A stretch of DNA of 64,000 nt, from the NCBI GenBank assembly GCA_037957365.1, contig JARHVA010000667.1:2558001-2622000 (forward strand), in the 5' to 3' direction. The translations under genes were made by a program, and so were the position numbers. This DNA comes from Torreya grandis (lineage: Eukaryota > Streptophyta > Pinopsida > Cupressales > Taxaceae). Below are positions 33,241 through 44,537 of the stretch, piece by piece (positions within the stretch are counted from its first letter, which is position 1; every line of letters starts with the position of its first letter). Below the pieces are notes generated by a model. The model was not told where the DNA came from. It saw nothing but the letters and a program-made list of their open reading frames with translations, and ran no database searches.

Positions 33241-33550
33241 AGAAAACTCATATAGAATAGAGTTGATCTATTGTCCTCAAGCCCCAGATAATGTTGAATA
33301 CTTACAAGTTTTTGAAAATGATTGACAAATTAAAAATTTCTTGGAAAGTGTTGAGATATTTTTGGGGACCTATTTTGAAGGATGTAAAATAGAGTGTAAA
33401 GAGTTTAGTCCTGATCTTGGAATCAATTCAAATGATGGAGTAATTCAGTTAAAAGGAAACAAGATTCCTAAAGGGTTGGTTTCTCTTGAACATTTGTTCA
33501 GTTGACAAGATGAATACATCAAAGGCAAACATGCTTAGGCTCCTAATAAA

Positions 33551-34560
33551 TTGGAAACTTACAAAAAGGTAAATATTGAAAATAAAATTGATCCTAAAGG
33601 GGTTTCCATTGGTAAATGCTACTCACCAGAAGAGAGATGTGAGTTAATCAATTTGCTAACTAAATATAAAGATGTCTTTGCTTGGTGTTATGATGATTTG
33701 AAAAAAATTAGAAGTGGTCAATTTCAGCATCATATTCCTTTAAAATCAAACGTAACTCTATTCAGGTAGAAATTAAGAAAATACAACCCAAAAGTTATAG
33801 ATGTCATTTATAAAGAAGTTGATAAAATCTTGAAAGCTAGGATTATCTACCCAATTTATCACTCTACTTGGGTGGAAAATATTGTCTCAATGCATAATAA
33901 AAATGGAGAAATAAGGATTTGTGTTGATTTTAGGAACTTAAATCAAGCTAGCCTAAAAGATAATTATGCCCTACCTATGATGGATCACATTTTACAAATA
34001 GTTACTAGATCACAGATGATGTCCATGTTAGATGAGTTCTCTGGTTATAATCAAATAGGTGTGGCTGAAGAAGATCAACATAAAACCACTTTCACAATGC
34101 CATGGAGAACCTTCACCTATGGTCGTATGCATTTTGGTTTGATCAATGCTGGTGTAACTTTTCAACGAGCAATGAACTCATATTTTAAAGACCTGATAGA
34201 TAAAGTTATTATTATTTATCTCGATGATTTGATTATTTTCTCTAAAAAGAGAGAAAATCATCTAATAGATCTTGAGACTAATTTTCAAAGATGAAAAGAC
34301 CATGAAATATCTCTTAATCTAAAAAAGTTAGTATTTTGCATGATAGAAGGTAAGTTACTGGGGCATTTAGTTTCAATAGATGGAATTAAGATCAACCCAA
34401 AGAGAGGTAAAGCAATTCAATAGCTAAACCTTCCCTCAAATAGAACTGGAGTTAAATCTTTATTTGGACAAGTTAACTTCCTCAAAAGATTCATTCCTAA
34501 TTTTACTAAGATTAAAAAACATATTGTAGGAATGATGAGTGAAAAATAAGCATTCATGTG
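33551..34560 (+). pseudogene. Element B reverse transcriptase (decayed)
   Basis: Motifs in order: YKDVFAWCYDDLKKI, STWVENIVSMHNKNGEIRICVDFRNLN split over two frames, ASLKDNYALPMMDHIL, MLDEFSGYNQIGVAEEDQHK, MHFGLINAGVTFQRAM, and the catalytic IIYLDDLIIFSK at about 34210. Connection-domain sequence continues to 34560. Two open pieces (33551-33769 and 33830-34294) are separated by stops. Confidence 0.88.
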
Positions 34561-34599
34561 GAATGAAGCTCCTAAGAAAGCTTTTGAAAATGTTAAAGT

Positions 34600-35136
34600 G
34601 ATTGCACAGGTACCTACTCTAATAAATCTTGATTTCTAAAAGGATTTTATTATTTATTACTATGCTTCCAAACACACCATGTCTAGTATTTTGATACATA
34701 AAAATGAATTGAATATAGAATCTCTAATAGCCTTCATGAGTCTTCCTCTTAAGAAACATGAAATTAAATATTATTGATTGAAAAATAATCTTTTGCTATA
34801 GTAAAAGATGTCAAACAATTTAGGTACTTCATACTTCATTCTCACTCAATTGTATTTCTACCAAGCTTAGCTATCAAGAGAATTCTAACTCAATGGGATG
34901 TGGGGATGAATAATAGAGCATCATGGGTTGCTAAGATTGAAGAATATGACTTGGATATCAAGCCAACTACATTAATTCGATGCCAAGGCTTGTGTAGGCT
35001 GATTATTGAAAATAAAAAAGAAAAAGAGGAGGAACTTCCCACTGTCTTGTTAGTGATTTTACAAGATCCATGGTTTGTAGATGTGGCTTATTATCTTACT
35101 TATGGATATTTTCCCAGCCACTTATCCTTGAAATAA
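34600..35136 (+). pseudogene. Element B gypsy-type RNase H (after RT)
   Basis: It matches the RT-linked RNase H: VPTLINLDF, SILIHKNEL, IAFMSLPLKKHEIKYY, then RASWVAKIEEYDLDIKPT with GLCRLI (34900-35000), parallel to 55700-55780 in element C. It is broken by stops and frameshifts. Confidence 0.7.
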
Positions 35137-35149
35137 AAAAGGAACCTGA

Positions 35150-36226
35150 GATTAAAAGCATCAAAATATGTCATCTCGAGTGATGTCTTGTACAAAAAAG
35201 GACTAGATGGAACTTTTATGAGATGTGTAGATAAAGAATAACAACATAAGCTTTTGAAGGTTTTCCATGATGAAGCCTGTGGTGGACATTTCTCTTCCTC
35301 AGTTATAGCCTTTAAAATTCTTAGGAATTGTTATTATTAGCCTAACATGTTTAAAGATGCATACAGATGGGTGGCTAATTATGAGAAGTGCAAGATATTT
35401 TAGGAAAACCACAATTTGTAGCATTACCTTTAAGGCTATTTTTTATTAAAGATCCTTTCAAAAAATGGGACTTAGCTTCATTGGACCCATTTAACCTTCT
35501 TTGAGTGCTAGACATACACACATTCTGACAGCCACAAACTATTTTACAAAATGGGTGGAGGTGATCCCTATAAAGAGAACCACCTCAAAAGTTGTGTGTG
35601 ATTTTATTAAATAAAATATACTTGTATGCTTTGGTGTTCCTCAAAAAATTATGGTAGATAATGTTACCAAATTTTCTTCAGTTGAACTCATCTTAGTTTG
35701 TTATGATCACAGTATCTCTCTTTCTCACTCATTAGACTATTTTCCTCAAGGGAATGGTCAAGCTGAGTCCAGTAACAAGAATTTGATAGCCATCATGAGA
35801 AAATTGGTGAGTGATAATCACATAGATTGGCATAAAAATTTGTGTGAAGCACTTTGGGATGATAGGGTAACCCTAAAAAGAGCAATAGGAATGGCACCTT
35901 TTGAGCTAGTTTATGGAATAGGAGCTCAATTCTTGTTACCTCTTGAACTATCAATAGCCAAATTGCCAAAGGTCATTGAAGATCAACATTTTCAAGTTTC
36001 TATGGAAAAGAGGATTATGTATTTAACCAAAATTGAGGAAGAAATGAATGAATTGGTTGATCATATTACCGCTTATCAAGCTAGAGTTAAGAAGCAAAAA
36101 ACTAGACCTAAAAAATCATGGAAGGAGATGAAGTGTTTTTATGGGATAAGAGAAGAGAACCTAAAGGATCACATGGTAAGATCAATTAACTATGGAAGGT
36201 ACTATTCAAAATTCATTAGCTATTAG
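35150..36226 (+). pseudogene. Element B integrase (decayed)
   Basis: A zinc-domain remnant lies near 35270-35410 (HDEACGGHFS, then VANYEKCK, for the H-H-C-C pattern). The core spans about 35450-35900, with LDYFPQGNGQAESSNKNLI carrying the catalytic Glu and WDDRVTLKRAIGMAPFELVYG. The C-terminal helix-rich part has QARVKKQKTR. The open part is 35651-36226. Confidence 0.82.
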
Positions 36227-36504
36227 GCTCTAATTCTTTCAAATTAAAATATCTAGATGAATCTATTCTACCCCTGTCTTATAATGGACATGACCTTAAG
36301 TTGTATCAATTGTAAAATAGGTGTCCCCTATTTTATACAATGTTGTTTTCTTTTTGTTTTTGTGTGCCACCTTTTTGTTTTTATATTTTGGTTTGCTCCA
36401 GCCTTTCCCTTTTTGTCCTTTTATTTCAGATTAGTTTGTTTGAAACTAGAGATTCTAAGTTCTCTGCATTTTGTCATAAAATGTCATCCCTAGTCAGAGT
36501 TAAT
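36227..36504 (+). other. Element B 3' untranslated stretch
   Basis: T-rich sequence between integrase and 3' LTR. It contains the hairpin at 36310-36340. No clear polypurine tract was seen. Confidence 0.5.
36310..36340. other. Hairpin upstream of element B 3' LTR
   Basis: TAAAATAGG and CCTATTTTA pair perfectly around TGTCC, and TTG/CAA extends the stem with one bulge. Confidence 0.7.
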
Positions 36505-37226
36505 TATTACCCTTGTATTTAACCTTATTCAATTTTTCATAATTCTTCCTTGAGAAAGAATTGATATGTCATTTTATTTTATTGGTCAATATGTTCACTC
36601 TTCTAGTCATCCCTTTGTTATTAGAAATCATTCGCTTGTTGTCTTGGTTTGTTAAAGAATTTGTTATCTTAAACCATTAAACTTAAACCTTTTTCAAAAT
36701 TCAATGGTTCTTAGGTTCAAATTTCACTATTATATATTCTTTAAAATCCACTCACCTTTGGTTCATCACAATAAATTTTGTTAAAAACATGTCTTTATGT
36801 TGATTCTTGTTTATTCCCTTAAAACTTTCATTGAGTTAAAATCTGGGAGTATAAAAGAACTAACAGAAACTGAGCTTGAACCCATGTACTCTTTTGGTTG
36901 GGATACAAAATTTCATTGTGTGTGGAAGTATAAAAGTGGGAAATAAAGATGGGGAGAATTAACCAGAAGAGAACATATTTAGAACATTTTATAAAGTGAA
37001 AAGTTTTAATTCATGAAAATCAAGGGTAATGATTATAAATTAAGGTCGAGTGTGGAGATCACTTACAATTAATGCATGTGTCAAACTTTACATCATATCA
37101 AGGGAATTCAACACAAATGTATTGATTTATTAATTACTCAACTAAATTTTATGCCCTTATCAAATAATGAGTAGGCTAATTTGGCAAAATAAAACACAAA
37201 AGGTGTTGTGAAAGGAGGACAGCGCT

Positions 37227-38818
37227 AGAGGTATCAGATTTTCTTACTCAATTTGATAGAGAATTTAGATTTGGTAAAAGGTGTTTCAAAATTAGAGGTT
37301 AAAAATGATTCTACCTCTAAAAATTCTAAGAAAACCCTTATAAGCAATTTGCCTAACTACACCACCAGGTCAAAAGCTAAAAACAAGAAGAAGAAAGAAT
37401 CTCTAGAAAAAGTGATTGTGGATCTGAGTGTTGAAAAAGACTTAGATAGGATGATAAGTGATCAAGATCCTGATTCATCAATGGTAGAGGGAATTGATAT
37501 GGATCAATAGGTCAAAATCACCTTGTATTCTACCAATTCAATAGAATTACTAGATACCCCTTCAAAGTAACTTATTCTTGATAAGGAAACCCTGGTTACT
37601 ACACCTCAGTGGTTACAAAATTCAATTAACAAGAAAAGTAAAATAGTTCCATTTTCTTTACCATTAGAGGACATGGTCAATAGATGTTTAAGGAAAGCTC
37701 CTATATCTAAAAATCTAAAAATCACTTCCAAGGTAGACATTAATCCTAATATAAGAAATTGGAGTGCAGAGATAGCTCGACCAGTGATGATGAAGTTCAA
37801 AATCCCACAGCACAAGATTATACAGTGGAGAGAATAAACCTTGGAATTGCATCAAGAGCTACAGATGTACATCATCTTGAAACATCCACCAAGAAAATAG
37901 TAAATCAAACATGGAAAGATGAAAGAGATAAGAAGGAGCTAAAATAGGCATTGTGCTTGATGGCCAAATACATTGATGCCATTCATAATCCAAGTCATTA
38001 GTCCATTTCTTAGTTGCCCCTATCTTTTGATCTAAAATCACTAATTAATTAAAAAATTCTTGATCAAATACATAAAAGTAAGATGGTAACAAAAGTATTC
38101 AATGATTGGTTAGATGGGATAATCCAAGAAGGCACCAAATATATTAATGGTTTGAAGAACATATATGATGAAACTCTGATTACCATTAAAGATTTGAAGA
38201 TACAAAACATTTTATAGGAGAAAGATAAAACAAAATGGACAGCTGAAAATAACCAAATGATTGAAATCTAGAAGTATGGTGTGATAAAAAAATTATCATA
38301 GAAGAATGTGGTAAATTTAAATGACAGGACATTATATGTATGCAGAAAGAATCTTGAATGGGGAAACTCAGTGTTGAACAGGGGTGGATAAAACTTATAA
38401 ATGTGATTAAAGAGAACTAAATTTACTTAGTCTCTGCATCATGATTTAGAATGTATTAATGTAAAGTATTTGAAAGATGATGGCAAACCTGAGGAAGATA
38501 TCAATGCTATGATACAATCATTTAAAGAAAAGATCAGTTTCATCAAAGAAAACTAAAATATTTTAATAGATGATTTTTATAGGGTGTCAAAAGTGGAATA
38601 ATTACTTCATCTTTGCATCAAAGCACTTCCAAGCATGTAGAAAAAGTGGCTGATATTCAGAAGATTGAGGAAGTCTAGAAACAATGAATTAAACATATTG
38701 GAGTTCCTAATTCTTTGGTAATCTAAGAATTCATTATTGCATTTAAGGAATGGAAAGCAGAATGTATCTCTTCTGTGGAGCAAAGCAAATCAGAAGATTC
38801 CAATGTGCCACCTCAATA
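37227..38818 (+). pseudogene. LTR-encoded decayed ORF of element B (3' LTR copy)
   Basis: Uninterrupted by E, this copy shows that the N-terminal and main parts are contiguous (open 37253-37510). It has a 4-base deletion near 37785 relative to the 5' copy (CCAGTGATG then ATGAAG). Stops shared with the 5' copy are at 37508, 37945, 38269, 38299, 38599, 38676 and 38685. The function is unknown. Confidence 0.6.
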
Positions 38819-39230
38819 GTGATCATGCCATTTTCAAGCTTTCTATTTTTAAGTTAGATACTTTACTTGAGGGTTCTATCTTTTAAATTAGTTTTGAAAA
38901 CTAAATCCTACTAAGGGTTAGAGTTTGTTTAACTCTAAGTTTAAAGAATAGTTACAAGTGAAAAACTATGTATATGTTTTAAATGGGACATGTAAAGGGT
39001 CCAAAAAGTTGGAATTTGGTTGAACTTTGCTTTTATAATGTGATGTTTTCCTCTTTATTTCATCTATGAATGAAAGAAACAAATAGTTACTGCAGATTTA
39101 AATCTATAAATTTGAGTGAATGAAGACAAGTTTCTATGTGAATTCATGCTTTAAATGTGGTAATTTTTTCCTGTTGAGAGTCTTATCATATACATTTTAT
39201 CAATTGTTATTGGTTCACAAAATCTAGTGG

Positions 39231-39231
<1 letters not shown>

Positions 39232-39311
<80 letters not shown>

Positions 39312-39316
39312 ATATA

Positions 39317-39410
<94 letters not shown>

Positions 39411-39490
39411 TGTACATATATATATGTGTATGTATGTATGTGTGTGTGTGTGTGTATATATATGTATATATATACACACACACACACACT
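39232..39490. repeat. Compound microsatellite (TG)n (TA)n (TATG)n
   Basis: About 35 TG units (39236-39306), then about 30 TA units (39325-39382), then TATG units and mixed TG/TA to (CA)n near 39488. The matching place in the 5' LTR has no repeat. ORFs on both strands here are repeat artefacts. Confidence 0.97.
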
Positions 39491-39799
39491 TGATCATTGT
39501 TATAAATGGAATTTGTGTATTCTATCATTAAATAGTTTCATAGAAAGAAAATATTACATTTATATCATAGTGATGGATGGATGTTAGTCTACCTTAAATG
39601 CTTTCTGGTTAAAAGTATATTTAAATGTTAGTGTAGTTTTTATTCATTGAAGATCTTTAAAAAGGGAGTTGTACCTTAATTCAGAGGGAAATTATTTATG
39701 ATAATTTACCCAACTGTTGTTTTCTTATTTGTTCTAAAAATAATGGGTCAAAGGGTCAAAATAAACATTATCAAAATAGGACAAATCTCTCAACCAACA

Positions 39800-40150
39800 T
39801 AGTGCCTTGATTCCTTTCTTCTATGCAAGTTGAATTCCTTGAATTAATGCATCATACTCAGTAGCATTGTTCATACAAGTGAATTGTAGTTTATAGGCAT
39901 GGAAGTATTTTTCCTTTTGGGGAGAGACCAATACGACACTAGTTCCTATGCCATTCTTGATCCAAGATCCATCGAAGTATAACTGCCATATGCCTTCAAT
40001 ATTCTCATGTGCTTTCATAAGTTTAGGTAGCATTATATTCTCCTCCATGATGCAATATATACCAAGCCCTGTCTCTACATTATCATATGGGTCACACTCA
40101 AAGAGTTCACATACCCATTCATCTAGTAGGTTGTCTAGGGTTTCTTCCAA
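39800..40150 (-). pseudogene. Element A archaeal-type RNase H, N-terminal part
   Basis: Sense from 40150 includes an acidic linker and then GIWQLYFDGSWIKNGIGTSVV, the DGS catalytic strand, and NNATEYDALIQGIQLA with the catalytic Glu. It ends at KKGIKAL where element B interrupts. The rest is at 9540-9882. In element A, as in B and C, it lies between protease and RT. Confidence 0.88.
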
Positions 40151-40309
40151 TGGCGTCTCTACCTCATAGAGAATCAGATCCTCATTTTAATCAAACATCA
40201 CATAATTATGCTCAACTGGGCTAGGAATGTAATGCTCAACATGGATTTTGAAGAAAATCTCTACCCTAATGGTTATTTTTGTCCCATATCTAGTCTTCAA
40301 CAACATATG

Positions 40310-40747
40310 TTACCAATTTGAAGATAAATACCTACCCATTTTTTTTGTCAAGTCTTGAGAGAGATAGATGGTGAAAAAGGGAGGTAAGTTAATGATAGTG
40401 ATGTCATATATAATATAAAGGCTTGGGAATGTATGTAGCATTAAATTTAAATCCTTGATTACACCTACATCCTTGATTATTGTGCCATCAAGTTGGACCA
40501 CTCCTTTATAAATAGGGGTATACACAATTCTAAGCATGTCTACTATCTTCTTTGGCATTACTGAGTTGCTTGCACCAGAGTCAATCATACAATTATGTAC
40601 TAGGTATTGGTTGATGATCAAAGAGACATAGAATGGGGGAGGCTTGCTACTAACATTATGCATTTTTCCTTCTTCCTTTAGTTGTAATAATCTTGTGGAA
40701 TTAGTGAGCGATGGTTGGGGTGTTTGACACTCTTGAAATCCCTTCAA
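40310..40747 (-). pseudogene. Element A aspartic protease
   Basis: One open stretch of 146 codons. PPFYVSLIINQYLVHNCMIDSGASNSVMP has an intact DSG at about 40578, followed by a LDGTIIKDVGVIKDL flap region and the C-terminal LSQDLTKKMGRYLSSNW. The same arrangement occurs in C at 53030-53340. It would process the Gag-Pol polyprotein. Confidence 0.82.
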
Positions 40748-41205
40748 CGCATCTTGAAGTAAATTTCATTAAGATGGAATGGTAAGTGCATCATACATTA
40801 TGACATTGAGGCTAGTCCTCTTCATCTATTCCACTATGTTGAAAGGGGTCAGGTATCCCCTTGATTATGGTTTTGAGGGGATAGCTTATTTAAAATTTGA
40901 TGTGCTGATTTGAAGTGGTCCCCGTTCTTGTGTAGCTTTCTCCAGGTGGAAGGGATGTATGGGTGCCTTAGCCTATGCACATGCATAATTAACTTGGACC
41001 ATGGAATAAGTGGGTACTATGACTGAAATGGCTTCCTTTATCGCTCTCCTTTTTAATCTTGTGTTGAAAATAACTAGGGTACTTACCTTATTAGGTGCAT
41101 TGGCCTAGTTTATATAACCAAAGTTTTTTTCTTACTAATTTACAAAAGCAAACCCATCATATAGGTGAGCCAGCACTTGGGTCTCTCTCATTTTTGGTGT
41201 AGTGG

Positions 41206-41921
41206 TGTTAAGTTGTGGAGCTAAAAACTTCACCAAGAGGCTAATTAGGGAGTCATTGAGTGCAACCAGTAACTCACATCAGCAAAAGTGCTGACGTCGG
41301 TCAGGCAGGGACTGAGGATCGGTCGATGTTGGTCAGTAGCAGACTGACAGCAACTGACGTCGGTCACCTGTGTGTGTGCATGCTTTTGCATGAATTTCTA
41401 GAACGTGTTTCTAGAATTAGATGCATCTAATTCAAGTAGTTCGAGAGTGTTTGCATGTTAAGGCTAGTTTGAGTCTTGAGTTTGTGTTTCTAATTATTGT
41501 AATTAGGAGTCTAATTATTATATGCATGGGATCCTATTTAAGAGACCCATAAGCATGTATTGTAATTAAGGCAAGTAAAGCACTGAAGCAAGAAGCAAGG
41601 TCAAGGAGATCTGCAAGGTGTAAGGTCAAAGAGATCCACTGAAGCATTTAAGGGAGGGGATAGTAACTCAGGTTGTTGAGTTGGTTGTGTTGAGGAAGGG
41701 AGAGAGAGAAGAAGTCCTTGAGGTATGGCAAGCCTTAGAGGTGGAAGAAGAAGTGGCATCTTCTTTATTGTAGTTCTTCTATAGAGTATAAAATACAAGA
41801 TTGTGTATTGTCTCTCATATTCTGTGTTGTTTCAAGTTTCTAGTTACTTTATCATTTTGGTTCAATTCTATGTTTAATTGCTCATAAAAAAGTAATCAAT
41901 TGTGCTTCTACGTTCCTGACA
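41206..41921 (+). repeat. Copia-2 5' LTR
   Basis: TGTTAAGTTGTGGAGC ... CTACGTTCCTGACA. TATA-like TATTTAAG is at 41535-41542. Palindrome-type sites are at 41290-41302 (GCTGACGTCGGTC), 41322-41334 and 41352-41365 (AACTGACGTCGGTC). Confidence 0.93.
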
Positions 41922-41924
41922 AGG

Positions 41925-41936
41925 TGGTATCAGAGC
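41925..41936 (+). other. Copia-2 primer binding site (initiator tRNA-Met type)
   Basis: TGGTATCAGAGC lies three bases after the 5' LTR. Confidence 0.9.
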
Positions 41937-42012
41937 TAAGGTTGTAGGAAGCAGGTTATTATTTGATTACAGGTTACTCATAGGGGTTTTCTAATTGAGT
42001 GGGAGTTCAACA

Positions 42013-43556
42013 ATGGTAGAAGAAAGTAAGCTACGAATGGAGAAGTTTAACAGCAAGAATTATCAACATTGGAGGATGCAGATAGAGGATTATCTGTATC
42101 AAAAAGATTTGTACTTATCATTGGGTGGGGTTGCATGCAAGCCCATAAATATGAAGGATGAAGAGTGGAACGTTCTTGATCGGAAGGCTCTAGGATCCAT
42201 AAGGTTGAGCCTTGCATCGTCTATGATTTCCAACTTATCACAGTGTAAGACAACGAAAGAGTTGATAAAATCTTTGAAAAATCTATATGAAAAGCCCTCG
42301 TCTTCAAATAAGGTATTTCTTATGAAGTAGCTATTTACTTTGTAGATGTAGGAAGGTGGATCTGTATATAACCATCTTAGTGATTTCCATGGTTTGGTAA
42401 ACCAGTTAAGTTCAGTCAATATTGTTTTTGATGATGAAATAAAGGCTCTCTTGATTTTATGTTCATTACCTGAAAGTTGGGAGAGTTTGGTAATGGCAGT
42501 AAGTAATACTATGTCTGCTTCTAAAATTTTAAAAGTTGATGATGTAGTTAGTGTAATGTTGAATGAAGATACTCACAGGAAAAGCACAGGTGAATCATCA
42601 GGGAATGCTCTAAGCGTTGAGAGTAGGGGAAGGTAGAGAGAGAAGATTGAGCAAGGGAAATCAAGGTTGAAGATGGAAGGGGGATCCAAATCCAGAAGTG
42701 GAGGTGTCACCTACTAGTATTGTGGAAAGAAAGGACACACAAAGAAAGAGTTTTGGTTGAGAGATAAAGAAAATCAACATGTAGGTAAGGAAGATGCAGA
42801 TGTTGCAGGTATTATGGCACAAGATGCTCTCATACTTTCTTTAGATAGTCAGATTGAATCATGGGTTTTAGATTCTGGTTCTTCTTTTCATGCAACCCCA
42901 AATAGAGATTTGTTCTTTGAGTATGTCTAGGGAGACTTTGGAGAACTTTATTTAGGGGATGGAATGCCTTGTCAAATGGTTGACAAAGGGAAAGTGCAGT
43001 TGGAATTGCAGACAAGCAACACATGGGTGTTGAAGGAGGTTATGCATGTCCCAGTCCTGAAGTAGAGTTTGGTTTCTTTAGGAAAGTTGGGTGATGAGGG
43101 ATGCACAGTAACCCTCACAGCGGATTCTTGGAAGGTTACCAAGGGAGAACTTATTTTAGAAAGAGGTAAGAAAGTAGGTACGCTTTACCTATCTACTTGT
43201 ATTACTAATTCTTCTTCCAGTTTATCTACTTCAGCTGTAGATTCAGAGTTGTGGCTTAATAGGCTTGGTCACATGAACAATAAGGAGGAGATGCATGTTC
43301 TAGAATCAAAAGGTCTAAGTTTAGATTCAAAAAGCATAGATCAAGTTAATTGTAGAAAAAGGAAATTTGATGCTTTTGACAAGAACAGGGAAGCCTTGGT
43401 ATTTATGGAGGAGATAAAGGATAGAGATTAGTCACAGGGGATAAATAATTCTGAGCAGGGCAGTATGGATAGGGGTTTGATCCAAGATGAGCTCACAGAT
43501 GAAAAATTCATCACTCACAGGAATACACAGACACCGATGTCAATTACTTGGGACTG
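42013..43556 (+). pseudogene. gag: Copia-2 Gag-protease (single frame with stops)
   Basis: The ATG at 42013 is equivalent to the copia-1 start. A single frame is kept throughout; stops at about 42328, 42343, 42634, 42718, 42928, 43063 and 43429 match Gln, Trp or Cys codons of copia-1. The UBN2 Gag is recognisable. The zinc knuckle is damaged (YCGKKGHTKKEF). The protease site WVLDSGSSFHATPN is intact at about 42862. The pre-integrase remnant reads LWLNRLGHMNNKEEMHVL, closer to the family than copia-1. The tail CRKRKFDAFDKNREAL is the same as in copia-1, so the truncation is ancestral. Confidence 0.88.
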
Positions 43557-43785
43557 ACGTCAGCCAGATAGATACCGATGTCGGTCATGTGCAGACCAAC
43601 AGGGTTAGTAGAGTTGGGTAGGAGAAGCTTGACGTCAGTCAGATAGAACTGATGTCGGTAGAAGGGACACTGGTGTCAGCCAGGGAAATGATGTCGGCAG
43701 TCAAGGTTAGTGTAGGGAACTAACATCGATCAGGTGTAGATTGGGAGATGGCTGAGATCGGTCACTAGAACAAATGTTGGGCAGA
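43532..43785. repeat. Palindromic minisatellite behind copia-2 gag
   Basis: About nine sites, for example 43532 (CACCGATGTCAATT), 43552 (GACTGACGTCAGCC), 43573 (TACCGATGTCGGTC), 43629 (TTGACGTCAGTC), 43647 (AACTGATGTCGGTA), 43668 (CACTGGTGTCAGCC), 43686, about 43719 and 43751. Most centres are 19-21 bp apart. It has the same place and period as in copia-1 but is more decayed at CpG. Confidence 0.8.
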
Positions 43786-44526
43786 CAGCAAGCTATCAAG
43801 AAGTCTCAAATGCTCATGTAGAGGTCAGAAAGGGTAAGTGAACCTCATATTTATTGTTCACCTTCTTTATTATTGCTTATTGATGGTTGAGAACTAGGAA
43901 GATGTGAAGAGGCAATGTAGGTAGAATCCAAAAATAGTGGGAGCATGGCATGAATTCTTTAGAAGAGAACCAAGTAGGAGATTTGGTAGAGTTGTCAGCT
44001 GGGAGAAAGCATTGGGAGATGAATGGATTCCCATCTTAGAGAAGAGAGTGGATGGATAAGTGAGACAGAAGGCCAAGGTGCATGGTCTTGAATAAACTGC
44101 AAAACAATGGAGGTTTGATCATTGTGTTTCTCTTTACCAGGTTGGATGATATTAGCTACATTATCCTGTTACTATATTATGTGCTTGTTGCAGGGTTACA
44201 CGTATAGGGAGTTGCTGAATTAAATTTAAAGTTAGTTCAGAGGTGTGTTAGAAGGAATCTAGGAGCAATAAGATTCTTAGGCATGAGTATGCTTAGAGAC
44301 ATGGAAGATCATAGGTTGGTTTTGTCTCAAGTGGGAGCTGAGTTTTTCCCAAGTAGTGGGAGTTGTCAGAAGGTTCAGATGTGGTAGGGGACTTTGGATG
44401 ACAGGTATAGCATCACAGGATGTGTGGTGTTTGGTCTTCAAAATTGAGGTTGAAGATGGAGGTGCCTGAGATGATTAGTGGAGGATGTTGTACAGGAGTA
44501 GTTTACAGGTGCAGTTATTTATCTCT
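43786..44526 (+). other. Copia-2 3' internal region, no domain seen
   Basis: Alignable with 12706-13388 of copia-1 in reverse orientation. No pol motif. Confidence 0.55.
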
Positions 44527-44537
44527 AAGTGGGAGAT
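44527..44537 (+). other. Copia-2 polypurine tract
   Basis: AAGTGGGAGAT directly precedes the 3' LTR; same as copia-1. Confidence 0.85.

Larger units (their letters stand above)
9883..39799 (+). mobile_element. Element B: Ty3/gypsy retrotransposon with 3.1-kb LTRs, nested in A
   Basis: The LTRs are 9883-10820 joined to 28181-30299 (split by element E) and 36505-39799. The internal region 30300-36504 has a primer site, gag, protease, archaeal-type RNase H, RT, gypsy RNase H and integrase on the plus strand. It sits in A's first RNase H. The right flank has TAGTG (39800-39804) and the left flank CAACG (9878-9882); TAGTG fits A's reading frame, so the left copy is best read as a mutated TSD. All coding parts are broken. 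Confidence 0.88.
36505..39799 (+). repeat. Element B 3' LTR (3295 bp)
   Basis: It starts TATTACCCTTGTATTTA (TG drifted to TA) and ends CAACCAACA. It aligns with 9883-10820 plus 28181-30299. It is longer by about 240 bp, matching the microsatellite at 39232-39490. Confidence 0.9.

Noticed and set aside
39151..39587. Overlapping ORFs on both strands (CVCV, IYIY, HTHT peptides)
   Set aside because: They are translations of the TG/TA/TATG microsatellite and have no coding meaning.
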